Assembly (NCBI RefSeq): GCF_000730645.1
Contig: NZ_BBIU01000008.1
Span: 1-64,000 of the forward strand
DNA: 64,000 bases
Direction: 5' to 3'
Origin: Pseudomonas parafulva NBRC 16636 = DSM 17004
Lineage (GTDB): Bacteria > Pseudomonadota > Gammaproteobacteria > Pseudomonadales > Pseudomonadaceae
Shown here: positions 27,565-36,214 of the stretch, one piece after another
Layout of the letters: every line of letters begins with the position of its first letter
Numbering within the stretch: position 1 is the stretch's first letter
Notes under the pieces: model-generated
Databases searched by the model: none
Told to the model about the DNA's origin: nothing
The model's input: the letters and a program-made list of their open reading frames with translations, nothing else
Position numbers and translations under genes: made by a program

Positions 27565-28737
27565 TTAGTGCAGGTCGGCAACCTTCTTCACGGCCAGGCT
27601 GGCGAACGCCGTATCACGGCATCGCGCCGGGGAAAAAAGCAGGTAGTTCAGTTGCAGGGCCGCCAGGTCCTGCGGTACGGCCACGCCCAGCGCAGCATGC
27701 GCACACAGCCGCGCGATGGCGGGGGCGGCCTGAATGCCATAGCCACCCAGTGCGGCCAACCAGATGAAGTTTTCGTGTTGCGGGTCCTGGCCGAGCACTG
27801 GAGAGCGATCGGCAACAAACGTACGTAGGCGCGCCCACTTATTGATGATCGCCCGGGGCCGCAGCCGCGTTACGGTTTGCAGCCGGTCCATGGTGATCGC
27901 CAGCCCCAGCTCATCCGGCAACGCATCGCAGGGTGGCGAAGGGTCTTCATCGCACGGCGAAACGATCAGCCGCCCGGCTTCGGGTTTGATGAAGATGTCT
28001 TCGTCGACCGTGCCCAGGTACGGCGTGCCATGGACGTCGCACTGCGGGTCCACGGCCAGTACGGTACGGCGCAGCGGCCACACGCCAACCCTGGATACTG
28101 AGCAGCGCTCTGCCAGCTCGTCGGCCCAGGCGCCGGCGGCGTTCACGACGATGGCTGCCTGCAGGCGCTGACCGTCCTGGGTAAGCAATGTCCAGTGGCC
28201 GGGCTGCCATTCGCCTCTGAGCACTTCGCACGCCCGCTTGACCACCCCGCCCCGTTTGCGCAGCCCGCCAAGGTAGGCACCGTGGATAGCATGCACATCC
28301 AGGTCGAAGGCGCTGGGCTCGTAGATACCGGCGGCCCAGGCACCTTCGGCCAGGTAAGGCACATGCTCCAGCACCTGCTTGGCATCGAGGTAGCAGGCGC
28401 TGGGCACCTGGGCCGACACGGCCTTGAACCGTGCCCTGAGTTTGTCTTCGCGGCTTGCTTGCGCCACGATCAGCGCACCCCGGGGTGCCCACAGCGGGTG
28501 CTCGGCCAGGCCTTCGGGCGGGTTTTCGAAGAAGGCCCGCGAGGCACAGGTCAAGGAGCGGATTTGCTGGTTGCCATAGCTCTCCATCGAGATCGCAGCC
28601 GAGCGGCCCGTGGTGTGATAGGCCAGTTGCTGCTCCTGCTCAAGCAGGCACACGCTGCCATGAGCGGCCAGTTCGTAAGCCACCGACACCCCGGCGATGC
28701 CGCCACCCACCACAATGAAATCGTAAGACCCGCTCAT
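27565..28737 (-). CDS. FAD-dependent amino acid oxidase/dehydrogenase (DAO family)
   Basis: 390 residues. The N-terminal dinucleotide fold is DFIVVGGGIAGVSVAYELAAHGSVCLLEQ, and the FAD-linked HTTGRSAAI segment resembles D-arginine dehydrogenase and other DadA-like flavoproteins. A late GLGGYGIQAAP-like stretch closes the FAD site. Probably oxidises a D-amino acid or secondary amine to an imine, passing electrons to the respiratory chain or oxygen. The ATG overlaps the stop of benE by four bases. A RidA protein is encoded next, which fits imine chemistry. Confidence 0.85.
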   Translation of the reverse strand: MSGSYDFIVVGGGIAGVSVAYELAAHGSVCLLEQEQQLAYHTTGRSAAISMESYGNQQIRSLTCASRAFFENPPEGLAEHPLWAPRGALIVAQASREDKLRARFKAVSAQVPSACYLDAKQVLEHVPYLAEGAWAAGIYEPSAFDLDVHAIHGAYLGGLRKRGGVVKRACEVLRGEWQPGHWTLLTQDGQRLQAAIVVNAAGAWADELAERCSVSRVGVWPLRRTVLAVDPQCDVHGTPYLGTVDEDIFIKPEAGRLIVSPCDEDPSPPCDALPDELGLAITMDRLQTVTRLRPRAIINKWARLRTFVADRSPVLGQDPQHENFIWLAALGGYGIQAAPAIARLCAHAALGVAVPQDLAALQLNYLLFSPARCRDTAFASLAVKKVADLH

Positions 28738-29939
28738 GGTCGGCTGCCCTCGGTGATGGCGACGGTTTTGCTTTCCCGGGTCCAGGTCAGCGCGAAGTGG
28801 GCGACCAGGCCGAACACCAGCCCCCAGAACGCAGCCGCCAGGCCCAGGAAGCTCATGCCCGAGGCGGTGACAAGGAAGGTGATCAATGCGGCTTCGCGCT
28901 GTTTGTCGTCTGCCATGGCGCCGGTCAGGCCGGCACTGATCGCGCCGAACAAGGCCAGGCCCGCAAGGGATGCGATGAGTTCTTTGGGCAGCGCGGAAAA
29001 GACCGACGCCAGGGTCGCACCGAAAATCCCCATCAGAATGTAGAAGAGGCCGCAGGCGATTCCGGCGACATACCGTTTGTCACGGTCCTCGTGGGCCTCG
29101 CGGCCCGTGCAGATCGCTGCCGTAATGGCCGCCAGGTTCAAGCCATGGGAGGCAAACGGCGCCATCAGCACCGAACCGATCGCAGTGACCGAGATGATCG
29201 AGCGCGCCGGGGTGGTGTAGCCCGAGGTGCGCAACACGGCCATGCCGGGTACGTACTGGCCGGTGAGCGTCACCAGCGCCAGCGGCAGGCCCAGGTTGAT
29301 GATGGCGTGCCAGTTCCACTGCGGTGCGGTGAATACGGGGTGGGCCACCGCGATCACGATCGAGTCGCTGTTGAGGGTGCCGAGCGAGCCCGCTACGGCG
29401 CAGCCGACAACCAGCACCGAGAGGATTGCGTAACGGGGGGACAGGCGCCTGAAGATCAGGTAAGCCGCGATCATCGACAACACCAGCGCCGGCTGTAGCG
29501 TCACTGAAGTGAATAGCTCGGTGCCGAAGCGGAACAGAATGCCGGCGAGCATCGCCGCAGCGATGGCTTTGGGTAAACGGTTCATCAGTTTGTCGAATGC
29601 ACCGGACAAACCCACCGCCGCAATGATCAGCGACGCCACCACGTAGGCGCCCACGGCCTGTGGCAGCGTGATGGTGGGCAGTAGCGACACCAGCAGGGCC
29701 GCCCCTGGCGTCGACCAGGCTGTGATGACTGGGATGCGCAGGCGCCAGCTGAGCAAAAGGCCGGTGACCCCGCTGCCGATGGAAATTGCCCAGATCCAGG
29801 ACGACACCACATCATCCGGCAGGTGCGCTTGCCTGGCGGCCTGGAACACGATGATCAGTGGCCCGGCATAAGAAATGATCACGGCGATGAGGCCTGCGAT
29901 AACGGCGGAGAGCGATAGATCCTTTCTGATTGTGTCCAT
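28734..29939 (-). CDS. BenE family membrane transporter
   Basis: 401 residues from the ATG at 29939 (GAGG upstream); the longer frame to 29972 is unlikely. About 11-12 hydrophobic segments, with GLIAVIISYAGPLIIVFQAA at the N-terminus and AWSTPGAALLVSLLP, as in the benzoate/H+ symporter family. First gene of a five-gene leftward operon. In this context the substrate is probably an amino acid or related acid rather than benzoate, an inference from the neighbours. Divergent from a MocR regulator. Confidence 0.85.
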   Translation of the reverse strand: MDTIRKDLSLSAVIAGLIAVIISYAGPLIIVFQAARQAHLPDDVVSSWIWAISIGSGVTGLLLSWRLRIPVITAWSTPGAALLVSLLPTITLPQAVGAYVVASLIIAAVGLSGAFDKLMNRLPKAIAAAMLAGILFRFGTELFTSVTLQPALVLSMIAAYLIFRRLSPRYAILSVLVVGCAVAGSLGTLNSDSIVIAVAHPVFTAPQWNWHAIINLGLPLALVTLTGQYVPGMAVLRTSGYTTPARSIISVTAIGSVLMAPFASHGLNLAAITAAICTGREAHEDRDKRYVAGIACGLFYILMGIFGATLASVFSALPKELIASLAGLALFGAISAGLTGAMADDKQREAALITFLVTASGMSFLGLAAAFWGLVFGLVAHFALTWTRESKTVAITEGSRP

Positions 29940-30283
29940 GAGGCCTCGGCTTGGCGCGGCGGCATTGCGCATTGGTTAGCAGGATTGAGTCGATTGATTC
30001 GATGCACAATGAGTGTATTGCAACAAATTGAAATGATTCAATACCTGATTGCCATCATTGGCTCAATTTTCATGAATACAGACTGTGAAAACAGCCTAAC
30101 GACGATGTAGCACGTTGATTTATATGGAGTTAAAACGTAGATGAAATTATTCCACCCCCAGCGGCCACTGGCTTAGATCATTGATTCGAATCAATGAATC
30201 GCTGTTGCTGGGTTTTACTGGTGGATCAATGCCGCTGTGATATCCTCGGACATTGATCATTTATTCGATGGGCAGTGTCATTC
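29940..30283. promoter_or_regulatory. Divergent control region with repeated TTGATTCGA-type sites
   Basis: This 344-bp gene-free stretch between benE and the MocR gene is locally AT-rich. It holds a perfect 20-bp palindrome at 30178-30197 (TCATTGATTC and its complement), a second inverted repeat ATTGAA-N4-TTCAAT at 30027-30042, a TTGATTCGA at 29995-30003, and a weaker ATTGATCATTTATTCGA from 30252, next to the MocR start. The recurring GATTCRA half-site is the likely MocR operator controlling both directions. Confidence 0.65.
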
Positions 30284-31672
30284 ATGTGGGTTCCCCAGCT
30301 AAACGAGTCCAATCAGCCGATGTACCTGTCGATCGCCGATGCGCTGGCACGGGATATCAACAGTGGCGTCTTGAACCAGGGTGATCGGCTGCCGACGCTG
30401 CGCGAGCTGGCGACTACCCTGAACGTCACACCCGGTACCATCAGCCGAGCCTACAACGAGGCCCATCGCCGTCGCCTGGTACAGGGGGAAGTGGGGCGCG
30501 GCACCTACGTGCTCAGCCAGGGCCAGCTGGAACTGCCGGCCAGCAACAGCGCTGCCCCGCTGAACCTGGGGCAGTCGGAGCTGCTTGATCTGTCGATCAT
30601 CAAGCCCTATAGCGAAACCCTCGAGTACTGGCTGCGCGGCGCCCTGGTCGGCATGGCCAAAAGCACGGATTTCGCCCGCGCCCTCGATTACGCACCTGAC
30701 GGCGGCCACCCTGCCCACCGTGAGGCGGGTGCGCAGTGGTTGCGCCACGCCTTGCCCGATGCCCAGTGGCAGCAAGTCGTGATCACTGCCGGGGCGCAAC
30801 ACGGCCTGATGGTGGCAATGAGTGCCTTGACCCATGCCGGCGACCTGGTGCTGTGCGAAGCGTTGTGCTACCCCGGCATCATTTCGGTTGCCCACAGCCT
30901 GGAGCGCCGCCTGCGCGGCATACCCATGGATGACGAGGGCATCCTGCCCGATGCGTTACGCGAGCTGTGCCTGCGTGAAAAGCCGGCCATGCTGGTGTGC
31001 GTTGCGACCTGCCAGAACCCCACGGCTGCCATCATGTCTGCTGCTCGCCGCGCGCAGATCGCGGCCTTGGCCGAAGAGTTCGACTTCATCATCCTCGACG
31101 ACGATATCTATGGCTTCCTGGCTACGGACCCGTCTATCAAGCCCCTCTCGGCGTATGCACCAGACCGGTCGGTCTACCTCACCAGCCTGTCGAAGGCGAT
31201 CATGCCGGCACTGCGCGTGGGGTACCTGTACAGCCCACCCAAACTGCTGTCGCGCCTGACCTCCATGGTGCGCAGCAGTGTGTGGATGCCCTCCCCGCTC
31301 ACGGCCCAACTGGCCAGTAATGTCATCACCGAAGGCCTGGACAGCAAGCTGGTGCGCATCCAGCGTACCCAGGCGGCAGAGCGCCAGGCAATCGCCCGGG
31401 AAATCTTTGCAGGCTTCCAGTTCAAGACCCAGCCTTACTCGTACCACCTCTGGCTCACCCTGCCTGAGCCTTGGAGCGCCGACGAGTTCACCCTGCTCGC
31501 CCGCGCCAACGGCGTGCTGGTGCTGAGCGGCACCCAGTTCCAGGCCGAGCGTGGGGGGGATAACCGCTGCGTGAGGCTGGTGCTGATGTCGCCAACCAGT
31601 CACGATGAATTGCGCTTTGCCTTGACCAAGTTGGCCAGCCTGATCGATTCGGACCCGCGACGGTACTATTGA
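30284..31672 (+). CDS. MocR-type regulator (GntR HTH fused to aminotransferase-like domain)
   Basis: 462 residues from the ATG at 30284; a GTG at 30275 is a weaker option. GntR winged HTH at about 12-75 (YLSIADALARDINSGVLNQGDRLPTLRELATTLNVTPGTISRAYNE), then a fold-type I aminotransferase domain with TCQNPTAA, DDDIYGFL and the PLP-binding Lys in YLTSLSKAIMPALRVGYL. Such proteins sense PLP plus an amino compound. Divergent from the benE-DAO-ridA-thrC-glyA operon, which has PLP enzymes, and the likely regulator of it. Confidence 0.9.
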   Translation: MWVPQLNESNQPMYLSIADALARDINSGVLNQGDRLPTLRELATTLNVTPGTISRAYNEAHRRRLVQGEVGRGTYVLSQGQLELPASNSAAPLNLGQSELLDLSIIKPYSETLEYWLRGALVGMAKSTDFARALDYAPDGGHPAHREAGAQWLRHALPDAQWQQVVITAGAQHGLMVAMSALTHAGDLVLCEALCYPGIISVAHSLERRLRGIPMDDEGILPDALRELCLREKPAMLVCVATCQNPTAAIMSAARRAQIAALAEEFDFIILDDDIYGFLATDPSIKPLSAYAPDRSVYLTSLSKAIMPALRVGYLYSPPKLLSRLTSMVRSSVWMPSPLTAQLASNVITEGLDSKLVRIQRTQAAERQAIAREIFAGFQFKTQPYSYHLWLTLPEPWSADEFTLLARANGVLVLSGTQFQAERGGDNRCVRLVLMSPTSHDELRFALTKLASLIDSDPRRYY

Positions 31673-31699
31673 AGCCAACCGCCCTGATGCCCGTGGCTG

Positions 31700-32635
31700 T
31701 CAGGCGACCCCACCCTGCACGCCGAACTGCGACTGACGCCACAGCTCGAACACCCGGTTGCGCAACCAGCGATGCTCAGCCGAGGCCTGCAGGCGCTGAT
31801 GCCAGACCACCCAATAACGCTGGGTGTGTTCCACGAAGCCCAGTGGCCGCCAGGCCAGCGCATGCAGCCGGCACAGTTGCCGCGCAATATGCTCGGGCAC
31901 GGTCGCTACCGCCTGGCTGGCCACGATCACCTGCACCGCAGCGGAGAAGAACGGCACCTCCAGGCCTACCCGACGCTGCAGGCCCTGCGCCCGCAAATGG
32001 CGGTCGATGAAGCTGTCCTTGTCGCCACCCCCGGAAATACGCACGTGCTTGTGCGCCAGGTAATCGTTCTGGCCGAGCACGGGGTGGGCGGCCAGCGGGT
32101 GGTTGCGCCGCATCAAGCACACGGCCCGGTCCTCGCCCAGCAGGCGCCCGTGCAGGTTGGGCGGCGACTCGTCGAACAGGGTGGTGGCCAGGTCGATTTC
32201 GCCACTGGCAAGCAAGGCGTATTGCCCGGCCTGCCAGGTGCGGTACTCCAGACACACCCCAGGCGCCTCCTGCTCCAGCGCTGCCACCAGCAGCGGCAAC
32301 ATGTGCTCGGCCACGTAATCCGAGGCGGCCAGGCAAAAACGCCGTTCACAGCGGGCAGGGTCAAAGACGGCGGGCTGGCGCAGGCTGTGAAGCTCTTCAA
32401 GCACCTGGCGCAGGGGTTCGACCAGGGCCTCGGCGTGCTCGCTGAGCACATAGCCACGCCCTTGGCGCACCAGCAGCGGGTCGTCGAATGCTTCACGCAG
32501 GTGGGCCAGTTGCCGACTCAGGGCCGACTGGCTGACGCCCAGCCGCTCGGCAGCGTGACTCAGGTTCTTCAGTTGCAGCAGATGCTCCAGCGTGCGCAGG
32601 TGCGCCAGGCTGAGGGAGGCGAAACCAGGGTTCAT
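31700..32635 (-). CDS. LysR-family transcriptional regulator
   Basis: 311 residues from the ATG at 32635. HTH at about 10-65 (LRTLEHLLQLKNLSHAAERLGVSQSALSRQLAHLRE), then the effector domain. It is of the NodD/NahR-like group that favours aromatic ligands (AASDYVAEHMLPLL), a loose assignment. Convergent with the MocR gene (27-bp gap). No adjacent divergent target: the upstream neighbour is on the same strand, so its regulon is unclear. Confidence 0.87.
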   Translation of the reverse strand: MNPGFASLSLAHLRTLEHLLQLKNLSHAAERLGVSQSALSRQLAHLREAFDDPLLVRQGRGYVLSEHAEALVEPLRQVLEELHSLRQPAVFDPARCERRFCLAASDYVAEHMLPLLVAALEQEAPGVCLEYRTWQAGQYALLASGEIDLATTLFDESPPNLHGRLLGEDRAVCLMRRNHPLAAHPVLGQNDYLAHKHVRISGGGDKDSFIDRHLRAQGLQRRVGLEVPFFSAAVQVIVASQAVATVPEHIARQLCRLHALAWRPLGFVEHTQRYWVVWHQRLQASAEHRWLRNRVFELWRQSQFGVQGGVA

Positions 32636-32728
32636 ACAGGCTGCCCTCGGGGGTATCGACAGCCCACAGACCAGGCGCAACCTGGCGGAGGTCACGCGCG
32701 GCCGTGGCCGCCGGCGTTGCCGGCGATC

Positions 32729-32746
32729 GGGCCGCGAAAGCGGCCC
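32729..32746. terminator. GC-rich hairpin downstream of the yebC paralogue
   Basis: GGGCCGC-GAAA-GCGGCCC has perfect 7-bp arms and a GNRA-type GAAA loop, eight bases beyond the end of the leftward yebC-like gene. A second GCCGGCG/CGCCGGC-rich stem lies beside it. No T tract. Likely an RNA 3'-end structure. Confidence 0.5.
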
Positions 32747-32753
32747 AGGCAGG

Positions 32754-33464
32754 TCACTCGGTCAGGCCCACGTACACGTTCTGTACGTCATCGTTTTCGT
32801 CGATGGCTTCCAGAAATGCTTCGACCTCGGCCAAGGCTTCGGCACTCAGGCTGGCCGCACTCACCGGGTTTTTGGGGGTGTAACCCAGCTTGGCAGAGGT
32901 CACGGTGAAGCCCTGCTCCGGCAACGCCTTCTGCACCGCATCCAGGTCTGTGGTGTCGGTGATGAACAGCGTGGAGCCTTCCTCGTCACCGGCTTCGAAG
33001 TCCTGGGCACCGGCTTCGATGGCAGCCATTTCAGGGTCGGCGTCGCCGGTGGGGGTGGCTTCGATCAGGCCAACGTGGTTGAAGTCCCAGGCGACCGAGC
33101 CGCTGGCACCAAGCTGGCCCTTGCGGAACAACACACGAATCTGCGCGACGGTGCGGTTGACGTTGTCGGTCAGGCACTCGACGATCAACGGCACCTGGTG
33201 CGGCGCGAAGCCTTCGTAGCTGACCGCCGCGTACTGCACGGCATCACCGTCCAGGCCCGCACCTTTGCGAATGGCCCGTTCCAGGGTCTCGCGGGTCATC
33301 GACGCTTTCTTGGCCTGGTCGATGGCCAGGCGCAGGCGCGGGTTCATGTCCGGGTCGGCGCCAGCCTTGGCGGCAATCTGGATTTCCTTGGACAGCTTGC
33401 CCATGACCTTGCCTTTGGCGTTGGCCGCGGCTTCTTTATGTTTGGCTTTCCACTGTGCGCCCAT
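32754..33464 (-). CDS. YebC/PmpR family protein, YeeN-like paralogue
   Basis: 236 residues. [35 protein letters not shown] and [28 protein letters not shown] are the conserved blocks of the YebC family. The N-terminus differs from canonical YebC (MAGHSKWANIKHRK), so this is the second, YeeN-like copy. Family members act as transcription factors or as translation factors relieving ribosome stalling at prolines. Cytoplasmic. Stands alone. Confidence 0.88.
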   Translation of the reverse strand: MGAQWKAKHKEAAANAKGKVMGKLSKEIQIAAKAGADPDMNPRLRLAIDQAKKASMTRETLERAIRKGAGLDGDAVQYAAVSYEGFAPHQVPLIVECLTDNVNRTVAQIRVLFRKGQLGASGSVAWDFNHVGLIEATPTGDADPEMAAIEAGAQDFEAGDEEGSTLFITDTTDLDAVQKALPEQGFTVTSAKLGYTPKNPVSAASLSAEALAEVEAFLEAIDENDDVQNVYVGLTE

Positions 33465-33577
33465 GTCGACTCTCTTGTTTCAGCGGCCGGTTCAGGAAGC
33501 GACCGGCACAAAAAGTGGGTGCATTTTATACGCCTCTGCCCCGTGATCGACAACACATGTCGGCATCAGGCCGCGCC

Positions 33578-34354
33578 TCAACGGGTCGCGACCACGAACA
33601 ACCGCGGAAACGGCAACAGCACCTTGCCATCGCTGGCCGCCGGGTAGGCGTGCTGCATGGCCTGCAGGTACAGCTGCAGGAACTGCGCCTGCTCCTGGGC
33701 CTGCAAGCGTGCCAGGTAGGGCCGCAGGGCTGAGCCCTTGAACCACTCCACCACCGCCTGGGCGCCGCCGACCAGCGGGTGATAGTAGGTGGTACGCCAC
33801 ACATCCACCCGCGTGCACAGCGGGCTGAGCACATCGTAGTAGAAGCTGGCGCCGTGCCTGGGTGGCAATCGGAAATCAGCGAACGTTGCCGCCCATGGGC
33901 CCTGGCTGGCGATTTCACGCAGGGCGGCATGGGCCGGTTCCTCCAGGTTGTCGGGGGTCTGCACGGCCAGGCTGGCGCCCTCGCTGAGCTGCTGGACCAG
34001 GTGCGGATAAAGGCTGGCGTGGTCGGGTACCCACTGCAGCGACGCATTGGCCAGGATCAGGTCCTGGGGTTCGGCCGCGCACCAGCCGGTAATGTCGGCA
34101 GTGACCATGCGCACCCGCGGAATGCACAGGCGCTTGCGCTCACGGGCCTTGTCGATCATGTCGGCGTCACTGTCCAGCGCCGTCACCTGGGCGTCGGGGC
34201 AACGCTGCAGCAGCACTTCTGTCGAGTTGCCAGGCCCGCACCCAAGGTCCGTGGCGTGGCGCACCGGGCGCGGGGGCACCGCGGCCAGCAGGTCGCGCAC
34301 GGCGCGGGTGCGTTCGTCTTCGAACAGGGAATACTGGGTGGCGGACCAGGACAT
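33578..34354 (-). CDS. tam: Trans-aconitate 2-methyltransferase
   Basis: 258 residues from the ATG at 34354 with AAGGAG upstream. The SAM-binding motif DLGCGPGNSTEVLLQRCP, ALDSDADM (acidic ribose-binding residue) and LILANASLQWVPDH are characteristic of Tam, which methylates trans-aconitate, a by-product that inhibits the TCA cycle. Length agrees with E. coli Tam (252). Single gene. Confidence 0.87.
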   Translation of the reverse strand: MSWSATQYSLFEDERTRAVRDLLAAVPPRPVRHATDLGCGPGNSTEVLLQRCPDAQVTALDSDADMIDKARERKRLCIPRVRMVTADITGWCAAEPQDLILANASLQWVPDHASLYPHLVQQLSEGASLAVQTPDNLEEPAHAALREIASQGPWAATFADFRLPPRHGASFYYDVLSPLCTRVDVWRTTYYHPLVGGAQAVVEWFKGSALRPYLARLQAQEQAQFLQLYLQAMQHAYPAASDGKVLLPFPRLFVVATR

Positions 34355-34432
34355 GGGAGCAATCTCCTTGAGCGATGGGTGCAGCATATGCCATCTGCCG
34401 GGTGTCTGGGGCTGGGGAAGGCCCACAATGCA

Positions 34433-34463
34433 AAACGGCCGAGTCCCAAGGGAGCCGGCCGCA
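34433..34463 (-). terminator. Terminator of the amino acid permease gene
   Basis: On the leftward strand a CGGCC-rich stem with CTCCC/GGGA pairs around a TT loop is followed by TTTTG. It begins about 19 bases beyond the permease stop, as expected for an intrinsic terminator. Confidence 0.6.
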
Positions 34464-34481
34464 GCGTAACGCCGTTGACGC

Positions 34482-35891
34482 TTAGTGCTGGCGGCTGCTG
34501 CGCAGCTGATGCACCACGCCCATTGCCACCACCACCGCAGCGGCGATACCGGTGGAGATCACCAGAATCTGGTAGTCAGGCATGAAGGCCATGGTCACCA
34601 GGGCAGCAACGATGAACGCGATCACCAGGTAGGTCAGCCAGGGGAACAGCCACATCTTCAGGCGCACTTCCTTGCCCTCGGCAATCAGCTTGCGACGCAT
34701 GCGCAGCTGCGAGCAGGCAATCACCAGGTACACCAGCAAGGCGATCATGCCGGTGGTGTTCATCAGGGTGTCCAGCACGTCCTTGGGGCGCAGTGTCTCG
34801 CTGAAGTTGATCAGCGCGCAGACGATGGCCACGGCGCACGAGCCCATGATTGCGTACACCGGTACGCCGGTGCCGGCCCGGGTGATCTTGAAGAACGACG
34901 GTGCATCGCCGCGCTGGGCCAGGGAGAACAGCATGCGCGAAGCTGTGTAATGGCCGGAGATCAGGCAGCTGCTTACCGAAGTCAGGACCACGAAGTTCAT
35001 CAGCAGCTCGGCGTAAGGCACGCCCAGCAGCTCCAGGGTACGGCGGTAGGCACCGTAACCGGAGACGCCCAGGTGCGGGTCGTTCCACGGCACCAGGCAG
35101 ACGATCAGGAAGATCGAGCCCACATAGAACAGGCATACGCGCCACACCACCGAATTGGTGGCCTTGACGATCTGCGCGGCAGGGTCCTTGGCTTCGGAGG
35201 CGGCGATGGTGACGATCTCGGCGCCCAGGAAGGCGAACATCACGCCCAGCAAGGCCCCGATCACCGTGGTGATCCCGTTGGGCATGAAGCCTTCGGCGGT
35301 AAGGTGAGTGATGCCGCGCACTTCACCGAACTGCCAGATGTTCAACACTGCGGCGGTACACACGATCAGGAAGCAGACGATCGCGATCACCTTGATCAAC
35401 GCGAACCAGAACTCGAACTCGCCGTAGTGCTTGACGTTGAAGAAGTTGACCGTGATCAGCACCAGGGTGGTGGCCAGCACGAAGACGTTGACGCTGACAT
35501 CCGGGAAGAACCCATGCAGGATCTTGCCCGCCACGTAGGCCTCCCAGGCCATGAGGATGACCCAGTACCACCAGTACAGCCAACCGATGGTGAACCCGGC
35601 CCAGCGGCCGATGGCGCGGTCGGCATAGGTGGAGAACGAACCGGTGTCGGGCGACGAGGTCGCCATTTCGCCCAGCATGCGCATGATCAGCACCACCAGG
35701 ATGCCGCCTGCCAGGTAGGCCAGCACCGCAGCCGGCCCGGCGCTGTGAATCACGCTGCCGGAGCCGACGAACAAGGCGCCGCCGATCACCCCGGCGATGG
35801 ACATCATCGTCAGGTGGCGCGACTTGAGCGAGGCACTGAGCTTGCTCTCGTGCCCGCCTTTCGCGGTGGTTGTTGTGGATGTTGCGTCCAT
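34482..35891 (-). CDS. gabP: APC family amino acid permease, GABA permease-like
   Basis: 469 residues, 12 predicted helices. LKSRHLTMMSIAGVIGGALFVGSGSVIHSAGPAAVLAYLAGG is the TM1 signature of the AAT subgroup, and the match is closest to GabP. Imports GABA or a related omega-amino acid with protons. A MocR regulator is divergent, 323 bp away, with a direct repeat between (36081-36111). The gene symbol rests on family resemblance and the GabR-like neighbour. Confidence 0.8.
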   Translation of the reverse strand: MDATSTTTTAKGGHESKLSASLKSRHLTMMSIAGVIGGALFVGSGSVIHSAGPAAVLAYLAGGILVVLIMRMLGEMATSSPDTGSFSTYADRAIGRWAGFTIGWLYWWYWVILMAWEAYVAGKILHGFFPDVSVNVFVLATTLVLITVNFFNVKHYGEFEFWFALIKVIAIVCFLIVCTAAVLNIWQFGEVRGITHLTAEGFMPNGITTVIGALLGVMFAFLGAEIVTIAASEAKDPAAQIVKATNSVVWRVCLFYVGSIFLIVCLVPWNDPHLGVSGYGAYRRTLELLGVPYAELLMNFVVLTSVSSCLISGHYTASRMLFSLAQRGDAPSFFKITRAGTGVPVYAIMGSCAVAIVCALINFSETLRPKDVLDTLMNTTGMIALLVYLVIACSQLRMRRKLIAEGKEVRLKMWLFPWLTYLVIAFIVAALVTMAFMPDYQILVISTGIAAAVVVAMGVVHQLRSSRQH

Positions 35892-36214
35892 CAGTTGTGT
35901 ACCCCGTGCTTCTTTTTATCCAAGGAAATGCGTGAAACCCCGATGGCTGGCGGCTTCACCTGTACATCAGTGCTAATGCGGGCAGGATGGTGTGACAAAC
36001 ACACGCAGGCCTTCCATGGCGGCCTGCTGACGCGCCCCAGGGCTGACACCTGGGGCGAACTGAACATGCTTTATGTGGCGATATCCGACACCTAATGTAA
36101 AAATGTCCGACGCAGAGAGCCATGCACAGTGGCATGAAACTCGCACTGCACTGTATAGGCCGCCGACCCAGTACACCGGCAAGGCGCCTGGCTACACCCA
36201 CCTGAAGGCACCCC
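35892..36214. promoter_or_regulatory. gabP/MocR intergenic region with 22-bp-period direct repeat
   Basis: This 323-bp gene-free stretch contains ATATCCGAC at 36081-36089 and ATGTCCGAC at 36103-36111, a direct repeat with a 22-bp period (two helical turns) separated by an AT-rich TAATGTAAAA that may be a -10 element. MocR/GabR proteins typically bind direct repeats of this kind. The rest, nearer gabP, shows nothing I can assign. Confidence 0.5.

Noticed and set aside
34485..36095. 536-codon open frame on the plus strand opposite gabP
   Set aside because: It is the antisense shadow of a high-GC permease gene; His/Gln/Arg-rich composition and no domain.
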